From positions 1 to 5,614 of the forward strand of contig DAOVTF010000147.1 in assembly GCA_030633225.1 (NCBI GenBank): 5,614 nucleotides of DNA, written 5' to 3'. The position numbers were made by a program, and so were the translations under genes. The stretch is from Flavobacteriaceae bacterium (GTDB taxonomy: Bacteria > Bacteroidota > Bacteroidia > Flavobacteriales > Flavobacteriaceae). The notes beneath the pieces were generated by a model that searched no databases, was not told the DNA's origin, and worked only from the letters and a program-made list of their open reading frames with translations. The first letter of the stretch is position 1. Every line of letters starts with the position of its first letter. This document shows, piece after piece, positions 1 to 5,614 of this stretch.

Positions 1-337
1 AAAGTGGGCTTAAAATTATTATTAAAGCAATTATGAGAAGTGAAAAAACACTTCCTTTTTTAATTATAAAGTAAAATAATTGGTATTTTTCATCTTCCTC
101 TTTTAACAAGGCACCATATCGCAAAAGACCTTGAGAAGCACCAAACCCACTAATTGGAATGATAAATGAAATAATATTGAAAGCATAAATAACTAACCCT
201 AATTCAAAATTAGGAATAAATTGTAAGGCAATCCACGATGCAAAAAATGACAATATTCTTGCAATAATGGTGGAACTTAAAATGTTTAAACCATGTCTGT
301 TTTTAAATCCTTCTAGAAAAAGTTTTAAATCCTTCAT
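1..337 (-). CDS. Polysaccharide (Wzx/MATE-like) flippase, N-terminal part, cut by window edge
   Basis: This reading frame begins at ATG 337-335 and stays open for 112 codons to the left edge, so the C-terminus is missing. The protein starts MKDLKLFLEGF and has hydrophobic, probably membrane-spanning stretches at about residues 18-41, 45-67 and 95-112. These are joined by a short charged loop (KEEDEKYQ, about 79-86) after a GASQGLLRYGALL stretch. An amphipathic lead followed by paired helices and a glycine/arginine turn is typical of oligosaccharide flippases of the MOP superfamily (Wzx/PST type), which move lipid-linked glycans across the inner membrane. Its start codon overlaps the stop of the glycosyltransferase (ATGA), so the two are almost certainly translated from one mRNA. 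That context supports a role in surface polysaccharide export. Substrate specificity cannot be told. Another polytopic membrane protein is possible, because only about a quarter of the protein is visible. Confidence 0.72.
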   Translation of the reverse strand, partial: MKDLKLFLEGFKNRHGLNILSSTIIARILSFFASWIALQFIPNFELGLVIYAFNIISFIIPISGFGASQGLLRYGALLKEEDEKYQLFYFIIKKGSVFSLLIIALIIILSPL

Positions 338-1476
338 TCTTGAACTGAATTTAAGGATTTAAAGTATAAATTGGAAAATGCATCACAAATGGTTTCTTTA
401 CTAAAATTAGTTTTGGCATATTGATGCATATCTTCTTTTAATAAATTCTCACCTTCACTTTTTAACTTTATAATAGAATTTAATAATTCATTATCATCTT
501 TGATTGGTATTAGAGAACCAAAATCATCAGGAAAATATTCATTTACACCACCAACATCAGTAGATATTACTTTTGTACCACAAGCAAATGCTTCAATGAT
601 CACACAAGGTAAATTTTCGTAATTACTAAATAAGATGAATACATCTGATTTTTGTAAATAATCAGCAACTCGATGATGAGGTATTTGATCAATTAATTTA
701 ATATTATTTGGATTGATTTTTAGAGTTTCAATAAGATTTTGATATTGATTGGGATTTTCTCCAATTAAATAAAATAAAAAATCAGGTATATGATCTTGTA
801 ACTTTTTAATTACATTTAAAATGCCTGTAATATTCTTATGAGAATCATACAAACTTGAAATATGAACAATTGTGAAAGGTTTATTTTTCTTTTTTTGAGG
901 AAAAAATATTTTAGTATCTACTACATTAGGAATAGGATAATAATTTCCATCTAAACCAATATTAACCATATTAGTAGCCAAATTAGTACTTACGGGACAA
1001 ACAAATTTTGCTTGTTTAGTAATAACCTTTGATAGTAATAATTCAATTTTACTTAAATTATTTGATTGCGGCATTAAATATCCTGTAAAGTGCTCACTAA
1101 TTATATAAGGTTTTGATCTAGTTAATTTTAACCATACAGCTACAATACCTACAGGAAACAACCTATTGAGATGGATTATATCAAATTTTCCACTTATATC
1201 AATTAATTCTTTATAAGCTTTGAAAAAATAGAATTGCTTGGTGAATTTTGAATTATATGGTTTTAAATAAGCTATAAGAGTTCTAACTCCATTCAAATTT
1301 GAGTCTTCAATTGTATTTTTAGTAATATTTTGATCCGTTATTACATGAATTGCTGTTACTCTATGTTTTAAAGCTACAGCTTCAGCATGTCTTTGAATAA
1401 AATCACCATTATTTGGTAAAACTTTTGAAGGATACCAACTATTTAAAAATAAAATATGCAGCTTCTTTTTCGTCAA
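334..1476 (-). CDS. GT4-type glycosyltransferase (GT-B fold), TTG start
   Basis: The 380-residue protein has the length and layout of family GT4 retaining glycosyltransferases. The N-terminal acceptor domain (about 1-185) opens with LHILFLNSWYPS and a GDFIQRHAEA segment (24-33), the usual glycine loop and first helix. SEHF is at 127-130. The C-terminal nucleotide-sugar domain (about 200-375) carries the EX7E signature: E287 and E295 in ENLPCVIIEAFACG, followed by TDVGG (306-310). The VVDTKIFFP segment (185-193) is the common VDxxxFxP linker. It probably adds a sugar to a lipid-linked intermediate of capsule, O-antigen or exopolysaccharide at the cytoplasmic face of the membrane. The start is TTG at 1476-1474: a TAA stop lies directly upstream in frame, and the first in-frame ATG is residue 135, which would remove most of the first domain. 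It overlaps the downstream flippase by 4 bases. Donor and acceptor are unknown. Confidence 0.9.
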   Translation of the reverse strand: MTKKKLHILFLNSWYPSKVLPNNGDFIQRHAEAVALKHRVTAIHVITDQNITKNTIEDSNLNGVRTLIAYLKPYNSKFTKQFYFFKAYKELIDISGKFDIIHLNRLFPVGIVAVWLKLTRSKPYIISEHFTGYLMPQSNNLSKIELLLSKVITKQAKFVCPVSTNLATNMVNIGLDGNYYPIPNVVDTKIFFPQKKKNKPFTIVHISSLYDSHKNITGILNVIKKLQDHIPDFLFYLIGENPNQYQNLIETLKINPNNIKLIDQIPHHRVADYLQKSDVFILFSNYENLPCVIIEAFACGTKVISTDVGGVNEYFPDDFGSLIPIKDDNELLNSIIKLKSEGENLLKEDMHQYAKTNFSKETICDAFSNLYFKSLNSVQE

Positions 1477-1532
1477 TTAATTTGGTTATTTTAGTAAGCT
1501 AAAATAAAACACTTTTATTTAAATAAACACGA
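1477..1532. promoter_or_regulatory. Divergent intergenic region with two dyads, likely promoter/operator
   Basis: These 56 bp separate the leftward glycosyltransferase from the rightward HAD gene, so promoters for both must lie here or extend into the genes. It contains a perfect 9-bp inverted repeat (TTATTTTAG, TAAG spacer, CTAAAATAA; 1486-1507) and a perfect 14-bp palindrome (TTTATTTAAATAAA; 1514-1527) ending 5 nt before the HAD start codon. A TTTG at 1481-1484 could be a Bacteroidota -33 element for the HAD gene, but no good TAnnTTTG -7 box follows. On the minus strand, TATTTTAG within the first dyad is one mismatch from that box. Promoter positions are inference; the symmetries are seen directly. 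Confidence 0.4.
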
Positions 1533-2213
1533 ATGAATATAAAACATATTTTTTTTGATCTAGATCATACTTTATGGGATTTTGAAACCAATTCGAATAA
1601 AACATTTGAATTTATATTTCATAAGAACAATATAAACATTGAGATTGATGATTTTAAAGAAATTTATAAACCAATCAATGCTAAGTATTGGAAATTATTT
1701 AGAGAAGATAAAGTTTCAAAAATAGAGCTTAGATATGCTAGATTAAGAGAAGCTTTCGATGCCTTAAAATTTAAAGCTGATGACAATTTAATTCATACAT
1801 TATCAGAAGAGTATATTGATTATCTAGCCGATTATAATACACTTTTTGAAGGCGCATTAGATGTGTTGAATTACTTACAAAACAAATACAAAATGCATAT
1901 TATAACTAATGGTTTTGAAGAGGTTCAACATAGAAAATTAAAAAATTCTAATTTATTACCATTTTTTGATCAGATTATAACTTCAGAGAAAGTTGGAGTA
2001 AAAAAACCAAACCCAAAAATATTTCAATATGCATTGGAAGCTTCTGATGCAAAATCAAATGAGAGTTTTATGATAGGTGATAATTTTGAAGCTGATATTA
2101 TGGGAGCAAAAAATATTGGAATGCACACTATTTTATGCAGATTTGACGGCGAGCCTAATTCTGATAATATTATTTCTGTTACTAAATTAAGCCAAATAAA
2201 GAATTACTTATAA
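1533..2213 (+). CDS. yjjG: HAD-family nucleotidase, YjjG type
   Basis: This 226-residue cytosolic phosphatase of the haloacid dehalogenase superfamily has all four motifs in place. Motif I is DLDHT with nucleophile D9 and acid/base D11; motif II is ITNG with T125; motif III is K158 in KKPNPKIF; motif IV is GDNFEAD with D183 and D188, which bind Mg2+. The helical cap between motifs I and II (about 17-105), the LWDFETNS start and the ITNGFEEVQHRKL and SEKVGVKKPNPKIF stretches resemble E. coli YjjG, as does the length (about 225 residues). YjjG dephosphorylates pyrimidine nucleoside monophosphates, including non-canonical ones, and is regarded as house-cleaning. The ATG fits, since D9 falls at the usual distance from the N-terminus. 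It has no evident functional link to the divergent polysaccharide genes. A different substrate is possible, because HAD specificity is hard to read from sequence. Confidence 0.85.
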   Translation: MNIKHIFFDLDHTLWDFETNSNKTFEFIFHKNNINIEIDDFKEIYKPINAKYWKLFREDKVSKIELRYARLREAFDALKFKADDNLIHTLSEEYIDYLADYNTLFEGALDVLNYLQNKYKMHIITNGFEEVQHRKLKNSNLLPFFDQIITSEKVGVKKPNPKIFQYALEASDAKSNESFMIGDNFEADIMGAKNIGMHTILCRFDGEPNSDNIISVTKLSQIKNYL

Positions 2214-2291
2214 CCTCATTATTAATCCTTTTGCAAAATTAAATGTATATTTACTTTTCAAAAAGAAAAAAATTGCTATAATTTCCCCTCT
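2214..2291 (+). promoter_or_regulatory. Possible Bacteroidota-type promoter for the DUF5723/secreted-protein pair
   Basis: This 78-bp gap lies between the HAD gene and the outer-membrane gene. It holds TTTG at 2230-2233 and, 18 nt on, TACTTTTC at 2252-2259, which matches the Bacteroidota -7 consensus TAnnTTTG except for its last base. That would put transcription start around 2265-2270 and leave a short A-rich leader before ATG 2292. An overlapping TATATTTA (2246-2253) is an equally close -7 match but sits too near the TTTG. No convincing terminator for the HAD gene is visible, so read-through from it remains possible. No Shine-Dalgarno sequence precedes the ATG (CCCCTCT), as is usual in this phylum. 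Confidence 0.35.
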
Positions 2292-3740
2292 ATGATCAAT
2301 AAACATTGTATATATCTGTTTATTTTTTTGGTTGAGTTATCTTTTGCTCAAAACAACCAAATTCTATATGATTTTGATCAATTACCACAAACACTTCTAT
2401 TAAACCCGGGTGCTGAAGTAGATTATGACAAACATTATGGCGTCCCCTTTTTATCTAATATTTTTCTTCAAGCAGGTTCAACTAACGATAGAATAACTTA
2501 TAATAATATTGCTGCTGATACTGATACAAACTCCGAAGTCCTTCGAAATATTTATGCTCAAAACTCGGGAAGTGATGATTATTTTTTAATCAATCAACAG
2601 TTGGAATTGATTAGTGCAGGATTTCAATTAAAAAACCCGGATTATTATTTGAATTTTGGAATTATTCAAAAAGTTGATGGGTTTTCAACTTACCCAAAAG
2701 ATCTCGCAAATCTATATTATAATGGAAACGATCAAAATAATGATGGAAGTCCTGAAATAAATGATGAGTTTAATTTTAATCAAGCAAATTTTGTAGGAGA
2801 ACTTTTTAACGTCTTTCATATAGGGCTCTCCAAAAAAATAAATAATAATTTAACTGTTGGTGCTCGTTTAAAGCTTCTTTCAGGAGCATTAAGTTTGAAT
2901 TCAACATCTAATACTGGAGTTTATCATTTAGATAATACAATATTGGGTACTTATAAACACAATTTTAACAACATGAATACATCCTTAAATACTTCTGGTA
3001 TATTGAATTATGAAGGAGGAAATATTCTTGGCGGTTTTTCAGAACAATTAAAAGGAATGTTCTTTATGAATGGTAATTTTGGAGTTGGATTTGATCTAGG
3101 ATTAACATATCATATAACTGATCAAATTGTTGTAACAGCAAGTCTTTTAGATTTAGACTATATTAATTACAATAATGAAGTAATAAAGTATAAGAATTAT
3201 AAGGAAGATTTTATATTAGATGATCCTCCTGATTATTTTGACCCGCTTGAAGGTAATGAAAGTGATTATTGGAGTGATACATTAGATGAATATTATGATG
3301 CAGGACAAATACCAATTGACACCTTACAAACAGGATATTTTATTACACATTCGCCAAAAATAAACACTTCAGTAAAATATCAAATAATCAATAAAAAGCA
3401 AGAAAAAAATAATTCAGTATTTAGAGGTGCCCGTTACGTTACTCCAATTCAAAAAGTTTTAATTACAGAAGTAGGCTTACAAACATTTGTTGACTTCAGA
3501 CCAAATAAAGTTATATGGGCTGTTACTCCTTTTATATCAAAAGAAATAAATAAATATTTAACCGCAAAATTTACGTATACATATAATAAATTTTCAGCTA
3601 AAAATATTGGTTTGGGTATTTCAACACATTATAAGAGTTTTAATCTATATGTTACTGCAGATAATTTGTTAGATTTGCCTAAACTAAAAGATAGTAATTA
3701 CCAATCTTTCCAGTTTGGTATGAACCTTATGTTTAACTGA
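2292..3740 (+). CDS. DUF5723-like outer-membrane beta-barrel protein
   Basis: The 482-residue protein begins with a signal peptide (hydrophobic core about 7-18, probable cleavage SFA/Q after A19). It ends in alternating aromatic/hydrophobic strands (SFQFGMNLMF), as expected for an outer-membrane beta-barrel. The segment LPQTLLLNPG (31-40), a GVPFLSN turn (50-56), INQQLELISAGFQLKN (100-115) and FHIGLSKKINNNLTVGARLK (175-194) resemble the Bacteroidota family DUF5723, whose function is unknown. Two features stand out: an EF-hand-like loop at D147-D158, and a very acidic stretch at about 305-343 lacking Lys and Arg. Both are likely surface loops. The only cysteine, C6, is in the signal peptide. 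It probably shares a transcript with the secreted protein 11 nt downstream. PorP/SprF of type IX secretion was considered, but the length and the missing N-terminal signature argue against it. The role is not known; transport, adhesion or envelope assembly are possible. Confidence 0.75.
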   Translation: MINKHCIYLFIFLVELSFAQNNQILYDFDQLPQTLLLNPGAEVDYDKHYGVPFLSNIFLQAGSTNDRITYNNIAADTDTNSEVLRNIYAQNSGSDDYFLINQQLELISAGFQLKNPDYYLNFGIIQKVDGFSTYPKDLANLYYNGNDQNNDGSPEINDEFNFNQANFVGELFNVFHIGLSKKINNNLTVGARLKLLSGALSLNSTSNTGVYHLDNTILGTYKHNFNNMNTSLNTSGILNYEGGNILGGFSEQLKGMFFMNGNFGVGFDLGLTYHITDQIVVTASLLDLDYINYNNEVIKYKNYKEDFILDDPPDYFDPLEGNESDYWSDTLDEYYDAGQIPIDTLQTGYFITHSPKINTSVKYQIINKKQEKNNSVFRGARYVTPIQKVLITEVGLQTFVDFRPNKVIWAVTPFISKEINKYLTAKFTYTYNKFSAKNIGLGISTHYKSFNLYVTADNLLDLPKLKDSNYQSFQFGMNLMFN

Positions 3741-3751
3741 CAAATTATCTT

Positions 3752-4618
3752 ATGAAAAATAAAATTTTACCTTTTTTGCTCTTGTTTTTTTATATTTCTA
3801 TAAACTTTGCACAAAATGATTTGAATGGATATAAGTATGTTATTATTCCAAAAAAATATGATTCTTTTACAGAAGAAAATAAATATCAAATAAATTCTTT
3901 AACAAAATTTTTATTTGAAAAGAATGGATATACGGCATTATTTGAATATGAGAGTTATCCTGATGATTTAAAGAATAACCCTTGTTTAGCGGTAACAGCT
4001 AAAGTAAATGATAATTCTAAAATGCTTTCAACAAAGGTAAATGTTGAATTAATTGATTGTTATAATAAGGTAGTATTCACTTCAGTTGAAGGTAAAAGTA
4101 AAGAGAAGGATTATAAAAAAGGTTATCAAGAAGCTTTACGTGGAGCGTTTATAACTTTTGAAGCGCTAGAATATAGTTTTGATTCCTCTCTTGTAGTTAA
4201 TTCTAATGTAGCACCAAGCACTTCTATTTCAGTTGAAACTGTAAAAATAATTCCAACTCCTGCATTAGTAGCCGTCACAGATAAAACAGTTGCAGTTAAT
4301 CAACCTGTAAAAATCGAGACCAAGGCGTCTTCTATGGTTAAATCTTATAAGAATGATAACATTTCATTTTTTCTAATTGAACAAAACAATAGCTTAATTG
4401 CTTATGTAAATAGTAGTAAAAATGACACCTATAAAAAAGGTGAAAAAATTGGAACTTTGAAAAAAACTTCAAGACCTGATGTTTATCGAATTTCATGGAA
4501 AAATAATGAAGGAGTTTTTGAAAATACTACAGGCTATTTTGATGAAAAAGGGAATTTAAATGTTGATATTGAAAAAGATGGTAATGTTAGTGCCATCGTT
4601 TTTGAAGTGGAAAATTAG
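3752..4618 (+). CDS. Secreted two-domain protein of unknown function
   Basis: The 288-residue protein has a clear signal peptide (MKNK, then hydrophobic residues about 5-18, cleavage likely NFA/Q after A20). I do not recognise a named family. The mature part shows an N-terminal domain (about 24-142, starting LNGYKYVIIPKKYD), a linker of about 55 residues rich in Ser, Thr, Val and Pro (about 145-198), and a small beta-rich C-terminal domain (about 201-288, FFLIEQNNSLIAYVN, GTLKKTSRPDVYRI, GYFDEKGNLNVDI). There are exactly two cysteines, C78 and C103, both in the N-terminal domain, which could form a disulfide in the periplasm. No lipobox and no type IX C-terminal sorting domain are visible, so a soluble periplasmic or membrane-attached protein is most likely. 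It lies 11 nt after the barrel gene and probably works with it. Its TAG stop overlaps the stop of rarA on the other strand. Confidence 0.8.
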   Translation: MKNKILPFLLLFFYISINFAQNDLNGYKYVIIPKKYDSFTEENKYQINSLTKFLFEKNGYTALFEYESYPDDLKNNPCLAVTAKVNDNSKMLSTKVNVELIDCYNKVVFTSVEGKSKEKDYKKGYQEALRGAFITFEALEYSFDSSLVVNSNVAPSTSISVETVKIIPTPALVAVTDKTVAVNQPVKIETKASSMVKSYKNDNISFFLIEQNNSLIAYVNSSKNDTYKKGEKIGTLKKTSRPDVYRISWKNNEGVFENTTGYFDEKGNLNVDIEKDGNVSAIVFEVEN

Positions 4619-5614
4619 TAATCATATTTTCCTTTCCAACGTTTTTTAAGAAATTCTCTAAAACTATTTTCTCGAATATTGTTTCCTGGATTGTAAAGTT
4701 TCTTATTCTTAATTTCATCTGGTAAAAACTCCTGTTCTGCAAAATTACTTTCGTAATTATGGGCATATTTATAGTCTTTACCATAATCAAGATCTTTCAT
4801 TAGTTTTGTTGGGGCGTTTCTCAAATGTAAGGGTACCGATAAATCTCCTGTGTTTCTTACTAATTGTTGTGCATCACCAATTGACTTATAAGAAGCATTG
4901 CTTTTGGCTGAATTAGCTAAATATATAGAGCACTGACTTAAAATAATTCTTGATTCTGGATTGCCAATCACTGATACTGCTTGAAATGTACTATTTGCTA
5001 ATACCAATGCATTTGGATTTGCATTACCTATATCTTCTGATGCTAAAATCAATAAGCGTCTGGCAATAAATTTAACATCTTCACCACCTTCAATCATCCT
5101 TGCAAGCCAGTAAACAGCAGCATTTGGATCACTTCCACGAATAGATTTTATAAAAGCAGATATAATATCATAATGCTGTTCACCGGTTTTATCATATCTA
5201 ACTACATTTTTTTGAACTTTTTGTAAAACCATATCATTGGTTATTACAATAGGTTCTTCGTTTGAATAAACCAGTAATTCAAAAATATTTAATAATTTAC
5301 GCGCATCACCTCCTGATAATTGTATTAAAGCATCCGTTTCTTTTAAAATGATTTCTTTTTTTGAAATTATAATGTCTTCTTTAATAGCACGGTTTAAGAG
5401 AGCTATTAAATCATTTTTATCAAATGAATTTAAAATATAGACCTGGCAACGAGAAAGTAGGGCAGGTATCACCTCAAAACTTGGATTTTCGGTAGTTGCA
5501 CCAATTAAAGTTACCCAACCTTTTTCAACTGCACCAAGTAACGAATCTTGTTGTGATTTGCTAAATCTATGAATTTCATCAATAAATAAAATAGGATTTT
5601 TCGAAGTAAACAAA
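4615..5614 (-). CDS. rarA: Replication-associated recombination protein A (RarA/MgsA), N-terminus missing
   Basis: This AAA+ ATPase acts at stalled replication forks and interacts with SSB and the clamp-loader machinery in characterised bacteria. The window holds the last 332 or so residues. Counting from the first complete codon, they show Walker B ILFIDE (8-13, D12/E13) with HRF, sensor 1 [10 protein letters not shown] (38-47), the arginine finger R55 in LLSRC and sensor 2 R105 in GGDARKLLN. The C-terminal oligomerisation domain characteristic of MgsA follows (about 155-320), including [31 protein letters not shown] and the late [16 protein letters not shown]. The first complete codon (TTG, 5613-5611) is internal, not a start. 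The Walker A region, roughly 90-100 residues, lies beyond the right edge. No frame break is visible. The TAA stop (4617-4615) overlaps the stop of the convergent secreted-protein gene. Confidence 0.95.
   Translation of the reverse strand, partial: LFTSKNPILFIDEIHRFSKSQQDSLLGAVEKGWVTLIGATTENPSFEVIPALLSRCQVYILNSFDKNDLIALLNRAIKEDIIISKKEIILKETDALIQLSGGDARKLLNIFELLVYSNEEPIVITNDMVLQKVQKNVVRYDKTGEQHYDIISAFIKSIRGSDPNAAVYWLARMIEGGEDVKFIARRLLILASEDIGNANPNALVLANSTFQAVSVIGNPESRIILSQCSIYLANSAKSNASYKSIGDAQQLVRNTGDLSVPLHLRNAPTKLMKDLDYGKDYKYAHNYESNFAEQEFLPDEIKNKKLYNPGNNIRENSFREFLKKRWKGKYDY

Noticed and set aside
2255..2269. TTTTC/GAAAA hairpin as HAD terminator
   Set aside because: The stem has only five pairs with one G-C, and the following tract is A-rich rather than T-rich; too weak to call.
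2277..2282. TATAAT as a -10 box
   Set aside because: It is only 9 nt before the ATG and has no -35 partner. Bacteroidota primary sigma uses TAnnTTTG, and TATAAT is expected by chance at this AT content.
2292..3740. PorP/SprF type IX secretion membrane protein
   Set aside because: The protein is about 170 residues longer than typical PorP/SprF and lacks the usual QDPxFSQY-like N-terminus. The LPQTLLLNPG and NQQLELISAGF segments fit DUF5723 better.
3752..4618. Type IX secretion cargo with C-terminal sorting domain
   Set aside because: The last 80 residues lack the usual sorting-domain pattern and end in AIVFEVEN; the protein looks like a plain signal-peptide export.
4587..4790. 67-codon minus-strand open frame
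   Set aside because: It lies in another frame of the rarA C-terminus and runs into the secreted-protein gene. Its product has no domain or signal, and rarA has strong motif support, so it is a shadow.
5611..5613. TTG as a start codon for RarA
   Set aside because: The reading frame begins just before Walker B and lacks Walker A; the gene simply continues beyond the window, so this TTG is an internal leucine.

Overview
The window is strongly AT-rich. It encodes secreted proteins with SFA/Q and NFA/Q signal-peptide ends, an outer-membrane barrel of a family known from Bacteroidota, and starts without AGGAGG-type ribosome binding sites. Together these point to a Bacteroidota chromosome, most likely Flavobacteriaceae. 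No rRNA, tRNA, CRISPR array, insertion sequence or phage gene was seen, and nothing suggests recent transfer.

Layout: (1) Bases 1-1476, minus strand: the end of a surface-polysaccharide locus. A GT4-type glycosyltransferase reads leftward into a polytopic Wzx/MATE-like flippase that is cut by the left edge; the two overlap by an ATGA. (2) Bases 1477-1532: a 56-bp divergent intergenic region holding two dyad symmetries and a direct repeat. (3) Bases 1533-2213, plus strand: a YjjG-type HAD nucleotidase. (4) Bases 2292-4618, plus strand: a two-gene unit encoding a DUF5723-like outer-membrane beta-barrel protein and a secreted two-domain protein of unknown function, 11 nt apart. (5) Bases 4615-5614, minus strand: the C-terminal part of RarA (MgsA), a AAA+ replication-repair ATPase whose Walker A region lies beyond the right edge.

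How the genes work together: the glycosyltransferase and flippase should build and export a lipid-linked glycan. The HAD protein is probably a house-cleaning phosphatase unrelated to its neighbours. The barrel and the secreted protein form a probable envelope pair of unknown role and are the least understood part of the window. RarA is housekeeping and converges on the secreted gene with overlapping stop codons. I did not find a clear undescribed system; the best leads are the envelope pair and the compact divergent regulatory region.
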